Shown here: piece after piece, positions 1 through 12,959 of the stretch | Layout of the letters: every line of letters starts with the position of its first letter | Position numbering within the stretch: position 1 is the first letter of the stretch | DNA from: Pyrenochaeta sp. MPI-SDFR-AT-0127 | Lineage: Eukaryota; Ascomycota; Dothideomycetes; Pleosporales; Cucurbitariaceae | DNA length: 64,000 bases | Direction of reading: 5' to 3' | Assembly: GCA_020747015.1 (NCBI GenBank) | Contig: JAGTJM010000088.1 | Coordinates: 49,326 to 113,325, forward strand | Made by a program: the position numbers and the translations under genes | The notes under the pieces: generated by a model | What the model was told of the DNA's origin: nothing | The model's database searches: none | Seen by the model: the letters and a program-made list of their open reading frames with translations, nothing else

Positions 1-3000
1 ATGGACTGCCAGGCAATGTGGACGCAAATGGGCCGAAATTGATCCTGCACCGACACCTTATGGACACTTCGATCAACACCTCCAACATGGCTTCGCCCCA
101 TACGCCATGAGTCCTGTCGAACCATCACATTCATTCTTACCTTTTATGCACGTCCAATAGCGATCATTCATTGTTTCTCAATGAGAACATTCGCCTTATA
201 GACCTTGCATTACTGTTATCGCACGGCGCACGGCGCATGGCGCAAAGGACGGCTCGTTTTCATAAGAGCCATTCCTATACCCCCTTTCAGCATTCTCTTC
301 GCTCGATACCCTCGTTCTTGTAAATATATGGATGCCCAAATTCATCTTTCTTCACAAAATTGTACACAGATACAGATCGATGTTTGCCTGTACGTGGGGT
401 CTAGTTTTGACTCAATACCACTGCTTAGCATTAAGATCGCAATTAGCAAACGCTTGATATTTTTCCGCCTCTTATCATATGTCCCCGGTACTGCCTGTGC
501 ACTTGATTGACTTTGTGGGGGCTTCCAGACAACGCTTTCTACAGTCTACCGTGCCGCAATATAACAGTACGCGCGCCGCAATCACCATCTTCACTGACCA
601 GCAGTTTTTGACAGTTTAGTCGCATGAATTATTGAAATTCAATCAGTTTCCAGGCCTGGAGAAATACCCGCGCGGCTCGTTGACCAAACTGGGACAGAGC
701 GGCATCATATCACATGTGCTCTCAAGGGTCTCGAAATACTCGAAAAGGATTTGCTAACTGCTTGGTGCCGCAATGAAATTTCTGCAGCCAGCGAAACTTG
801 TTCATATCCGCCTTGTGCGGCGTAGTGATGCGTTTCCGGGACGGCAAAGCGTGAATATGCATTGTGGTCATCATCGGCGTATGATTACAACCCGCACAGT
901 TCTGGAGGCCTTCCGTATCGCTCAACAAAAGGCTCAAGCAAAGTAAAATCATCGCTGCTCTGTGAGCCCATGCTTTTCCGTGTCATGAATCATTGATCCC
1001 GCCTCTTTTCTCGTAGGGTTTCTCTGCGAAATAACCTACGGAGCACTTGAGCCGTCTCTGTATCTTGCATAATAGCAGTATGTTTCAAAGATCGGTACGA
1101 TCGAGTGATACTTTAGTCGCGTTCAGTCATTTTCTTCGCTTTATGTTTGCATTCCGTCTTGATTGAGCAAGAATAGTCTATGAAAGGCTTACAAACAATC
1201 CCAATCATCTCGACAAGGACTCAATTACGAGTGAGCTCTCTAAATCCGTTGGTCAGTAATCGGAAGGTCTTGAATATATATATGGAGCAACTAAATGTGC
1301 ATCGCTCCATTTGACCGCATGTTTTGTGTTCATTAGCTGCTTATGTTTACTCGATGATGCGCATAATGATCTGCAACTATGTGGGCACACAAATCAAAGA
1401 GTTAAATCTATCTCGGATTGATTCTGCAAAACGTTCCACATCGGATGTCAAGGCTGACAGGACTAGAAAGATGTTCAAATGTACCGAGAGGTTAATCTTT
1501 GCTTTTGAAGCAGTTGAAAGTGCGCCACTTTTACCTGCGCGCTATCTGTAGAGAGAAGACTATCATAGGGCCAAAAATGATTAATAGAGAGGTAGAGAAG
1601 CCGAAGTTCCGCGGACTCTCCGCTGCATCCAACCTTTTACGCTTGATTTGCTCAGATTCTAGTCTTGCATTCAATGTCAATTCGCCGCCTGTTCCACTTG
1701 GCTTTCGCAGAGGGGATACATGTGTTTTGCCCCACAGACATCTGCTCGCTCTAAACACGTCGTCCACGGCTATGAGCAGCCATATGGAGTATGAAGGCAG
1801 TCTCTCCCTAACAAAACTGCCAGGCCACTTCCGCCTGCATCTGGCCCCCCATTGGAAACAAAAGCGTCAACGAACAGCTACCAGCGAGCTTAGTTGCTCC
1901 AATTGACGTTGTGTACCGCGTGCAATGAAGAAGATGCTGTGACCGGCTGTGAGCCTTGTTGAAGGTGACATATCGGCCTCTACATGTGGCCATTTCTGAG
2001 CACCTCCACGCTGCTGCTAAGACCTTCCCACTCTAGCACGATGTTGTTGTTCACCCGTAGCCATCAATTTCGTATTCCGTAGATACAGTAGCCAATAGGT
2101 CCAGGACATAGGGAGTTACCACCGGCTTGGCTGCTTGTGGTCATGACAGTCTTCGATCCTTCGGGATCGACTCCGCATAGCCGAAGTGCACGGTAAACAT
2201 GACACGGCCGCTCAGAACAGAGGGTGTATGCATAGCCAAAGTGACAGCTTTTATTTGTGATCTATGTTAGAAGAAAAACCGAAGGACATGCATGCTAACA
2301 GCTGCGCGGACAAACCATTTCGACAGACGCGAGACGCGATTATCCCCTGCCATGTACCGTCAAGCGGCGAGGTGAGGATGAAGCTTCGAAACCTGCGCCG
2401 CACCTGAGCGAAACGGTTCTGTCTTCTGCCCCTCGACGACAGGACACTCAATAACAGGAATATTGTTGAACTGTATAGTTTTTAGCCGTTGATCGTGTCG
2501 CACGGCTTACCTTGGAACGGGATGGGCTAGACCCAACAAAGGTTTGCCTGCACGTGCGTGTCAGCATGCGCCTCTTACTGCTCACCGATGACATTGCCAA
2601 TGTTGCCGAACCTGTCGCTCTGCTGACCCTCTAGGCAAGCCTCAGCGCTAAGGCGTAGATCGATCTTTGTCCCGATACTGCGATCGAGTTGTGGTATCTG
2701 GAATGTTTGTCGTTTGACGATGGTTGTACCAATCATCTCATCGTCTGGCTGGTCGCTAGCAGGAGAAAACATGAGCAAGTTGCTATTGGGAGAATCTACA
2801 AGGGCTCCCTCCATGCGCCCTCTGGACAAGTCAGACTACACAGCAGCCTGCAACCTGCCAGAGGCCTGGGGAACCGCACATTCAACCCGCGCAGCAGTTC
2901 GGGACGTTTCAGGATCCGTGCTTCGCATGCGCAACGTGGTTTCCATTTATCCATATTGCGCTGGCGCGTAAGCCCCCACCAGCTTCTCTTCTCCAATGTC

Positions 3001-3480
3001 TTCTCCAGATCTTCTTCGAGGCTTCTAGTGCTTATGGGTCCATAATCTCGGAATCCGTGCAGCTGCGTCCACGAGGGGCCCAGCACGCGCATAAATGACA
3101 CATGTGGCCTTGGTGCTCTGTGCGGGAATAGGGAACAGGAGTCCCAGAGATGACAATGACGCCTGTGGGATGCTGCGTAGCAAGGCGCGGAAGGATGAGC
3201 AAGTGCGAGTGCGACCATTTACCCGGGGCCATGAACTCGGCATCCGAGGCCAGCGACTTGCTGCGCCGCGGCTACATTTGTTGGATTTACATGAGGTTCT
3301 TGTGGTGGATTTCGGAATAGCCACTAATATGACCTGTTTAGGAAGTTTACTGGGTACAGCATCAACCCCACTTGTCGTCTTCATCGCCTTGCCGATAGGC
3401 AGCTTTTCCGTCTCCAACAACTTTTGCCCGTACAAGACCGATCGAGGACAATCTGCACCCGGCTTCGATTTTAGCAGATT
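1..3480. other. Gene-free left flank
   Basis: I see no supportable gene here. Short open frames occur on both strands (for example 1499-1906 + and 3025-3549 -), but none shows a recognisable domain, a good start context or a spliceable continuation. A small GATC..GATC hairpin-like sequence lies near 2156-2171. The last 200 bases are the probable promoter and leader of the aldo/keto reductase that starts at 3481. Confidence 0.5.
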
Positions 3481-4505
3481 ATGCCCTCGACACTGCGCAC
3501 AGCCTTTAACAGACTGACACACCTGCAATCGCAACTTCGGGCCACCCATTCTAGCTCTTTGCTCACGTCATCGCCCATGATGACAAACCTTACCATCAAC
3601 TCCAGATACCGCATGAACTCGGGCCACGAAATTCCAGTTCTTGGCTACGGTGTGTATCAGACACCTGCAGATGTCTGTTCAGAAGTAGTCCAGCACGCGT
3701 TGAAGGCTGGGTACCGACATGTAGACTCAGCAGTTGCATATCGCAACGAAGCACCCTCTGCCGAAGGCATGAAAAAGTCTGGCATTGTAAGAGAGGAGCT
3801 GTTTTTCACAACAAAGATTCCACCAAAAGACATGCGCTACGAGACCGCAAAAGAGCACATTGAAAACACGCTCAAGATTACTGGCTTCGACTACGTTGAC
3901 CTCTACCTCTTGCACAGCCCATACGGTGGCAGAGAAGCTCGCCTCGGCGCGTGGAGAGCCCTTGTCGAAGGTGTAGAAGCTGGCAAAATCCGTTCAATTG
4001 GAGTCTCTAATTATGGTGTGCATCATTTGAACGAATTGGAGGCATGGATCAAAGACACTGAAGCAAGAGAGGGAAGGGGTAAAGGAGGCGTCCTAAGCAT
4101 CAATCAAATTGAACTGCATCCCTGGCTTGCGAGGCCAGATATTGTAGACTGGTGTAAGCAAAGGAATGTACTATGCGAGGCATACTGCCCAATAGTGAGG
4201 GCAACAAAGAATAATGACCCATTATTGCTGCCGCTCGCAACAAAATACGGAAAGACCCCATCACAGATTTTGATCAGGTGGAGCCTGCAATCGGTCAGTC
4301 ACATCATGTCGTCTAAAACGACACTCACCATTTGCTAACTTGAAGCCCCTAGGGCTTTATCCCCCTTCCGAAGTCAGTTACGAAATCTCGAATTGAGGAA
4401 AACGCTGAGCTTTATGACTTCGAGCTTACAGAAGAAGAAATGAAGAGTCTAGAAACTGGGGTATATGAGCCTTGCGCATGGGATCCTACGACCAGTCATG
4501 ATTGA
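3481..4505 (+). CDS. Aldo/keto reductase
   Basis: NADPH-dependent oxidoreductase of the aldo/keto reductase superfamily, reducing carbonyl substrates; the substrate is not predictable. Exons 3481-4293 and 4353-4505 are joined across a 59-nt GT-AG intron (321 aa). The catalytic tetrad is visible: D82 and Y87 (in HVDSAVAYRNE), K112 (FFTTKIPP) and H145 (LYLLHSP). After the splice the cofactor-binding motif IPLPKSV follows, so the intron is needed for a complete barrel. The AKR core begins near residue 40. The first 33 residues are Arg/Ser/Leu-rich with no acidic residue, which could be a mitochondrial presequence; initiation at the ATGs at 3577/3580 would remove it. No functional partner is evident nearby. 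Confidence 0.9.
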
Positions 4506-5610
4506 TTATCAGCTTTGTAGGAAAACTCGCCTCTGTTTCCAAAGAATTTCTTTCAAAAACACCACAAATAGACTCGTCGATCACGCCAGGCTCTATACCA
4601 TCCTACGATTTCTCACAAATTTGCTTCGTCATCGTTCGTGTCTACATAGGTTAAAACCAAACTTCGCAAAAGGTGGTTTACGGGATCTACAAAATCAAGA
4701 CCCACCAATCAGTGACCACTTCTATCAAAAGATGTTTGATTGTACGCATGAATCATACCTGTACAATCAATTCAAGACAGATGTTCATCTTCACCAGATA
4801 TCCAGTGATTCTTGCACACAATATGGCCAACACTGCACCTGCGACCCAGTTTGCAGTTCGTTGGAATCCCTACTTACTGGCCCCTATATCGTCCTAATAT
4901 CACATGTCTATATTCTCGCATTTGCAAGAATTGGATGCACCGAGTATTCTTCACAGTGGAACTTTCTATTCAGTCAGAGTGGTGGCGGAACGTATCCCAG
5001 ACTGAGAGGTCGAGGTTGGACGGATACAAATGTTATGTGTGTTCGGGGTAATGGATGCTAGTACTTCCTTAAGTACAGTTTTGGGTTTATGTGAGTGATC
5101 TGTCATACTTTAATATAGATGAAGATCGGTCCATAAAGTGATCGCTGCAGTAGATGTCAATCTCAGACAAACAACAAATTAAAGTGCCTTCACACTATGA
5201 CTAGACGCCATGGATTAGCCCGGTTTCGAGGAGTTGAGTGCGTGAAAGCATAAAATAACAGAGAGGAACCATTGGGGATGGTTTTTTGATTGGGTGGTTT
5301 CCAATCATTATTCTGAGAGAATAGAGGCATTGTAAAGAAAATCAGTTTGTACATCAGGGGTTGGGGCCGGTAGAGATGATTGGCATGTGATTGAGAATGG
5401 TGATAAGTACTGTGAATGTGAGAAACTTTGGTAAGCGGGCCATTCGCTCGAAATTCCGAATTTGGGATCCACGAAAGGCATCCAAACTTAAGAATCATAC
5501 CAATTGTGTCCACAGTCACATAATGAATCTTCATGTTTCAGTGCTCTATGGCGATACATAGATACAGGCGTTTGTGATCTTTCTGGCGTTTACTTTACGC
5601 GCCGTGCTCC
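4506..5610. other. Intergenic, convergent 3' ends
   Basis: This lies between the 3' end of the reductase and the 3' end of the amine oxidase, which converge. One open frame (4465-5061 +) overlaps the reductase end but has no domain similarity and atypical composition. I see no gene, RNA or repeat. Confidence 0.5.
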
Positions 5611-7313
5611 TCATTTCCTGTGGTTTGCTACAAAGAAAGGACTAGCACCCATTCCGTTGAACGCATTGTACTCCGCAAACTCTGTTGTTCCATGCAGTTC
5701 CTCATAACGTGTATAATTCCCACAGTTGCTTTCTATATTCAAACATTCGGCCGTAATTATACCAGCGATTCTCAATCCAGCCTCCTGCCCCTCAAACCAC
5801 GCACCATGCAAGAACCCAAAGTACTCAGCGCTGGTAGCTTCACCAGCAAAATAAAGGCGGTCGACATTAGCACGAAGATTTTGGTGCATCTCAAGCGTCG
5901 TTCCAGCTGGCCAATTTGAATATGAACCATAACTCCATGGCGTTTGCGACCATCGAGGGTACATAAAAGCAATTGGATCCGGAATATCGATATGAGGAAA
6001 CATCTGGCGCAGGACAGCCATGGCCTCAGCCTTGGTAGTTTCGTCATCCTGCGCTTCTACTCGGTATGACTGCTCGTCAACCAGGGTTACGAATATGATG
6101 TTTGACCCAGGTAGGAAGTCTTCAGTTGACAAACTTTGCCAGACAGTGTAATACCCACGTGTTGTAGGGTCCGCGTATAGGAAGAACTGCTTGTCCATAG
6201 GCCAGAATGTCTCGTTGAACTGAAAGAATATCTTAGTGTAAGTACCCATCGAGAAAGTGGCAATACCAGAGCTCTTCCATTCCGGCAACTCAGGCTCGAA
6301 TAAAATGATGTCGTTCTGGAGTACGCCAAGCGAGACTGTGGAAATCGCATACTCTGCTTCTATGCAAGATCCATCTTCATTCGTGATAGCGACGCCCGAA
6401 GCAGAGTACGCAATATTCGTGACAACTGTGTTCAATAAGAGCCGGGAATCGTTTGCCTCGAGAAACTTTGCGGCTTCGCCTTTCAGCCACGTATTGAACC
6501 CACGTTGGTCGACGGAGAAATGGCTGACCTCCGAAAAACCATAGTAGGTTAGGTTGTATCCCGCAATTCCAAAAACAAAGCTGGACTCCTGAGGAGTCTG
6601 CGCCACTTCCCAGTCCCACATCCAATACTCGACCGCCTTTCGAGCAGCATCTCCCTTTGTTCGCCATCCGCTCTGCCAAAGACCTGCGCTGAAACTACGG
6701 TCTTGCAGATTTTTCGTCAGGATTGCCCCTGCATTTTGCTCGAATATGGCCCAGTACTCCTCGTACTCATCAATGATGTCGACGTAATCTACAGCGCCGG
6801 TCTCATTATAGGTGGCGATGGAACTAGTGTCCGAGTTCACACTTGAGAGATTGACTTGTTTTGAAAATGTCCAGATGGGATTTTCTGGTCCACCCAGCGT
6901 AGCACCTAGCCCTGAGATCCAGTTCGCACCCAGTTCGACTGTGTAAGGATTGCCTTCCACATCGGCTCCAAATTCTGTGTTTCGCATGCGGCCACCAATG
7001 TCATTGTTGTGCTCTAGAATTATGAAATCGGTAATTGATTGATTTGCGAGCGCTTGCTGAGGTATAGTCAGAGGCCAGTTCTGTATAGTCAGCATCAAGA
7101 CTTACTGCTGCTGTAATTCCAGCGACACCTCCACCTCTATAGAAGCATCTGATTAGCGCAGCTTTGTTGATTCACATTTTAGACTCACATGATTGCGACT
7201 CTTGTCTTCTTGCATGTCTTATCGCCATACACCCTCATCTTAGATGTTGGAGCAGCAAAAATCAGGGAAGACAGAAGTCCAGCCACCCACAATTGATCTT
7301 TTGTTAGGTACAT
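5611..7313 (-). CDS. Flavin-containing amine oxidase (polyamine oxidase-like)
   Basis: FAD-dependent amine oxidase, likely acting on polyamines or other amines outside the cell or in a vesicular compartment. Exons on the minus strand are 7313-7189, 7136-7106 (a 31-nt micro-exon) and 7056-5611, with introns of 52 and 49 nt; the product is 533 aa. Residues 1-22 look like a signal peptide (LWVAGLLSSLIFAAPTS). The Rossmann motif VAIIGGGVAGITAA (39-52) is assembled only by the two splices, which strongly supports the model. GGRMR follows near 73-77, and the C-terminal FAD motif YFAGEATS precedes FLHGAWFEG. Several N-x-S/T sites agree with secretion. Polyamine oxidase versus another monoamine oxidase cannot be settled from sequence alone. 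Confidence 0.9.
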
Positions 7314-10300
7314 ACTTGTGCTATTGCATCAAAGTGTTATTACTATGTATGCAGAGCCCACGCGATATAGCCAGCTCAGGTAAACACAGCGTTGACCACC
7401 AGAGAAGAAAGAATAATAAATTCAAAGGAAGTAAGGTCATATTGGGCCCCCGAGCCGGGTACTTAAACCTTCTCCCTCTAAAAGCCTTGGAAACTAGCTG
7501 TTCTTGCTAGACAAGAAGTAGTGACCCCGCATTCATCCCATGTAAATACCCGCGACAGGGTTATGCCACCCAGGGCATGCCGCGACCTTGGCACACGGCA
7601 TGATCTGGCGATGGGTGGATCACAATCAGTTACCATATCAAAGCATGGGGAGGTGGCAGAATCTGAATCAAGCATATCATAGTATTTTGTTATGTCGGAT
7701 AATGGTAGAGGTGCGGTGGAGTGTACTGCACACTTGGCGGATTGAGGGTGGGTGTGAAGATATTGAGAAACTCGCTTGTACCTGCTCGATACGGCCGATA
7801 ACGACCCCATGAGTACAGAGCGGACATGCACGGCATGTAACAACGATTACCTTACAAACCTGATTACACCCTTGTTTCTTGAACCTTGAACGGTTGCAGA
7901 ATAGAAAACAGTGTTTATGCGAACGAAAACGGGACCATGAATCTTAAGGTGTGTGTGTGTATTCGGGCAGGTTGGCCACCTTCTAGATCACCATAATTCG
8001 ACTGTGGAAAGAACTATGTGAATGGATGCAGCAGCTGCCATTGAAGGATTGAAGGGTCTTTTGCCCTTTCAAGTCATTTGGGTGCCTCGTGTTTCCAAAG
8101 TAGGCTATCGCCATTGACGCCTAGAATTTGGAAGATCGGCAGTTGAATAACACTTTGCTCAACTTGAATAAGGCATACATGGTTACTGATTATGTTCCTC
8201 AACAGCCGTCGTCGTGTGATGAGAGACGTTTCAGGCATTCGATTTGGTCCACGGTGGCATCACTATGAGGCTCGATGGCAAGAAATGTGCACATCTTCAA
8301 GAGAACGGGATCAGATGAACATAGCTTGTTACACAATGCATTCGACTCACCCTGCGACAATAGTTTTCAGGTATTTTTGAAGATCTCAACTTTGGCCCCA
8401 TGGGCCCCGCGAGCGTCTATTCATACACTTCGGCCCAACATGCTTCAACGTCAAGTGCGCCGAGAACCACCAACATCTAGTTCAGTCACAAAAGCCTCTC
8501 ATATCACGGTATCCTCGATAGCCGTTAGCATGCGACCGGGTTCGGTTGGGTATCTCTTCTTTTCTTCTTTCGTTCTACAGTTTATTCGGTGAGTTCATGG
8601 CAAGCAATCTGAGAAAACCGGTTAGAACTTGGTTGAATTGGAGACTGCGAAAGGACCTCTTGCCTTGCTCCTTCCAACAAAAGCCGCTCCTGATAACTTC
8701 AGTCTATCGTTATAGAAACTATTGTTGATCGACTTTATGTTTTCAAAGACGAGAAGACGTCCAAAACTATGTTCACACAATAAATCTCATTGCCTGTCAT
8801 AGGGAAAGATTGTGGACTGGTAGAGTCAGAAGACATCTCGAGGGTATATAATGCAAATTGAAATATTTTGGAGAAATAGATCATACCTAGTATACAGCTT
8901 CGAGTCTCGTGGTATTCGGCAAGTTGAGGCAGATGACAGTCAAGACTTGCACGTGCTGAGCTATTCCCAAGCTACAATCATGTAGTTCTCAGGCAATCTT
9001 GCTGTACTTACCGTCACTCTGGGTACTTTCGCACAAAAAAGGGTTGTGCTCGTGTTTCTAGATAACTGTCTCAGTCTTTTAGCATATTTCTGCTATACCT
9101 AGTTCATGACAACGTTTGAACCAAAGTATAGGAATAGAACCAGATACTTGGTTCCAGTTACCGACCTAGTGTTGTATTTCAAGTTTCTACGTCCAACATG
9201 TCTTATACATAATACTAGAGTCCCCTATTATGAAATTATGACCCACTGGCTTTATTGGCTGTATGTACACCATTTTGTTGTGCTGATTCAATGATCCTAC
9301 AATAAAATATTCAACTTCTTTGATCATTGCTTACCTGCACGTGTTTTGAGAACACATTCGGATACCGCGGATTTCATTACTAAAGGCTATGGGCTTAGCT
9401 TAACAGCTCGTTCATATTCTCCATGCTAGTTGGAATAGCAGGACCACAATTCAATAGATCTTCCGCGTGACATAATGACAAGAAATCGGATATCATAACT
9501 AGGAATCTCATTAGCTTCTTCTACTGAACCCTTCCAGCGGAGATAACTTATGGTGAAGGGGCCCGCATATTACTCCGTGTACTGCCCTGCGCATGAATCT
9601 ACCAGCGTGCTCGTTAGCATGACCTAATTTGGTCGATGTGCAGTAGTACAATCACTTCGGTTCTGGAAGATTGCCTTTCGCGTGTCATAGTCGCGCCCGA
9701 TCTCATTATTACCTTTATTATTCCAAGACGCCTCTCTGGAATTCCAAGTATGAGGATGATATTTGTTTTGGATATAAGCCACTGGCAATCTCAAGCTCGC
9801 GCTAATTGATGATACCAGTGGCTTTCTCTCAGAGCTTAAATAGGAACATACAACTCTAACTGTTTTTTAAAATTGCTCAGAGAATGCAATTTATGAATCT
9901 ATTTCTTTGGGTGATATTGCTACCATATAATATGTCCCTAGAGCTTGTTAGAAAACCTACAGACTTTGTGCTCTTAGGTTTTATCGTGATAAGTAACGCA
10001 GTTCGTGTTATAATTATACTAAGCCTCCATGGAAGAAACTTATGTGAAACACAATACTGATTTTGAAATCTATTCCCAGTATACTGCATGCACAATAGTG
10101 TTGCGATTCCAACTTGAGAATCTCATCAACTCTTTGTGCTGACAGGATATTTGATAAATGGCAACTTCATCAATTTTTTCTTGAGTTCCCATTGTATATC
10201 CACCGCTGATAGTGTAGGAACATATGAAACTTGGACTACTGCGAAGGAGTTCGACCTCTTCACTCCCTTTGAACAACAAATGTGAGCGGCTGAAGTCTCC

Positions 10301-10914
10301 TGGTGATATCTAGGTCTTGTGTTGCTCCCTATCTAGTAATATCGCATGAATAAGCCGGCTGGCGACTTAGCACAGCTCTATTACTACCTTACTTGGGCAC
10401 TAGACCGCTTTCGGTGTTGCATGGCATATTTTTCAAGCCACTTCCAATCTTCGCTATCAATATAACATTTCTGCTTCGCTTTCTGCGGCCAATTCTTATG
10501 TAGCTTGAGAATGTAACCGCTTCTTCTAGATTAAAAACTATTTATGTGGTTGTTGTATCTTATCGTAAGCCTCTAACTACGGATCTTAAGAGGATTATGC
10601 ACATCAAAGTCACCCACAGTGTTGGTGCTTATACAGCATTGTAGCTGTCAACTAACTTCCATACCGTGCCTCTCCCCGCTCTGCGCTCGTGACTGTATTC
10701 ATCGATCTGTCGTTCTAGGTTTTTGGGAGGTATTATTGACCTACAGCATGATAGCGTAGTTGTCGACGGCATATAACTGACAGGTGATGTCGTTCCTACC
10801 TTTAGTTCTAGTGTAAGGCTTGGCACTGTGGTGATTGTTACCTCCTCACATGGCTAGAAACAGCACCAGCTTTGCCCACCACTACTTTGCCCTATCTCTC
10901 TTCTTTGCTTCACC
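7314..10914. other. 3.6 kb gene-free region
   Basis: No protein-coding gene, tRNA or clear transposon could be supported. The sequence is moderately A+T-rich and has only short, unconvincing open frames. A short GT dinucleotide run lies near 7950-7962. CpA and TpG are present at ordinary density, so this is not a saturated RIP region like the right end of the window. It may be an old repeat relic or a long regulatory interval. Confidence 0.45.
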
Positions 10915-12592
10915 ATGGATAACGAGAATTTGAACAACTCGCACGCCAAGATTCCCTCTAAACCCAGCTCCGCTGGTATGAACAAAGAATACAAATTGGC
11001 TAAGCAGGACAGCTTTTCCGGTCTCACAGACCTAATGAAGGCAAAATCCTTTCTGGCCGCACCGAAGCCGCAACTGCAGCTCCCTCTTGCAAACAGTAGT
11101 ATATGAGTGCGACCTTGGCTTTAAGATAGTGTGCTGAACGTCTGCAGTGCCGCATTTGGCCAATCAACATGTAACAGCTAGTAGTAGCCTTTTGCTGCTG
11201 ACGAGGCCAATCCAAGCCGCTCCATCCGTTGCTGCGCTTTCGCACGAGGAGCAAGCCAACACTCTGACGGTTTTGCCTCCATCCGTACCCAAGTATCGCA
11301 ACCAGAACGTACAGCAACTCGAGCTCGTATATGACCAGAACCAAAACAGCCAAAGAAACGATGGGATCGAGCGTCTGGTACATGTACCTTCACTACCTTA
11401 CAAAGAGCCGTCTCTTGAATCACGCCGAGTACTTGCACCAGTCTCACATGGCGATCCTATCGAACCAGCAACATTTGTGGGACCTCTCAAGCTTGCTCTG
11501 TCAACATTCGATTCTGTGCAAGAGCCACTCATTCGCTTCAAAGAGCATACATTGGGTGCAATGGAGAATGATTCCCAGGCGCTAACAGCACAGGTGCGAT
11601 ACCTACAAGAGAAGGTGTCGAAATTCGAATATCAAATCGAGGCGCTCCATAGTCACGATCATGACGTTTGGGAACAACTTGGCAAACTCCGCTTTCAGAA
11701 TGAGGTGAATCGAGATCAAATGTCGGCTCTGTGTCGTTCTATAGGCCTGAAGGAAATTGAGATCAAGAACTTGCAGATAGACAATGGCAGCTTGGTCACA
11801 AAGCTGTTAGAAGCAGAAAATAAGTTCAAGAATCTTGGAGCCTTGAAAGGCGAGCTCGACTACTTTGGCGGCGTCGAAAAGACAATTGGGGAACATAGTC
11901 TTACCCTTAATAGTATGGTTCCTAGCAAGGATGCTGCATTGCAAGGATTTCAACCCGCCATCCACAGGCCTGACGAGCAAGTTCAACATGTGATCTTGGA
12001 AGGCAATGCCGCTTCGCAGGCGCAAGGTCAAATTCCCGAACATATGACGGAGATACAGAACCTATCGGACAAACTCGCTCATATGAAGCGAATCATTACC
12101 GAATTACGCCAGCAGAACCTTCGAGATCAATTGAAAAATTCGAATCTTGAGGACGAGCTCCAAGAACTTAGAGGCAAAGTCAATCAGGAGAATATTGAAG
12201 AACTGGGGAACTCGTTGAAGGAGAAAACGAACACTTGTGACCGACTTCGCAATGAGCTTAAGATTACAGAAAAACATCTGAAGGTTAGTCAGGAACGCGT
12301 CTTGAGGGCTACAAACAAGGGCGAACTATTACAGGGTGGTGCACACCTGGTAGTACCGAGCACGAGCGGAAAGCTTCCCAAACGCGTGATTGCCTGCACA
12401 GAGTGCTACGCAAACAACATTGCTTGTGATAGTAATGCCAGATGTCGCAGCTGTACTGAACGCGGCATGAAGTGCACCCGCTGGATGTGCTCCCTCAAAG
12501 CCCGGCTCGGCCATTGCCATATGGCCCCGTGCAAACTCCTACACGATAGCCAGGGTTGGTTGATCCTTGAGGACTCAAGACCACAATGGTAG
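10915..12592 (+). CDS. Coiled-coil protein with C-terminal Zn2Cys6-type cysteine cluster
   Basis: Function unknown. Exons 10915-11098 and 11148-12592 (49-nt intron; donor GTATAT, with an alternative donor 3 nt upstream) give 542 aa. Residues 1-130 are low-complexity. Roughly 190-450 is rich in E/K/Q/L heptads and predicts coiled coils. At residues 478-504 there is a cysteine cluster spaced C-x2-C-x6-C-x5-C-x2-C-x6-C, exactly that of fungal binuclear zinc clusters, but near the C terminus. The Arg/Lys-rich stretch that normally follows the second Cys is replaced by YANNIA, so the DNA-contacting basic patch is missing. The start ATG has context CACCATGG. It could be a scaffold or nuclear protein whose Zn knuckle binds protein rather than DNA. 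No neighbour gives a functional hint. Confidence 0.7.
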
Positions 12593-12959
12593 ATGGTGTG
12601 ACCAATTTGAGCGTATGATTAAACAGTGTGGGATTCGTGTCAGAAATTTCCAGAGCTGGAGATTATCGTTAAAGCTGGAAGAAAAGTCCGGCCTATCCGA
12701 AAGGATGGGCATTGACGGAACCACGCTCATGCCCAACAGAGTCAGTGCATCATTCTGCTTCAAATTAATCTCTTAATTTCAATTCAACGAAAGTCTAGTT
12801 GATTTTGTTCAGGCTATCTCCGAAGTTTGCCCCAGTGATATGAACAACTTATGAGCGCGAGCTTTAGTAGGCTTTTCAGAATGCATATAAAGGATTTGAT
12901 CCAGTAGATGACGATTACATTGGTGTATGCTATACGAAAGACAAGCACAATAAGCAGTC
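12593..12959. other. Intergenic
   Basis: Short spacer between the 3' end of the coiled-coil/Zn-cluster gene and the decayed 3' end of the DJ-1/PfpI relic. No feature seen. Confidence 0.5.

Noticed and set aside
2151..2180. Short GATC hairpin as a possible RNA or terminator
   Set aside because: Isolated 6-bp stem with no surrounding RNA structure or transcript evidence.
4465..5061. 198-codon plus-strand frame after the aldo/keto reductase
   Set aside because: It overlaps the real second exon of the reductase in another register and has no domain or coding-like composition.
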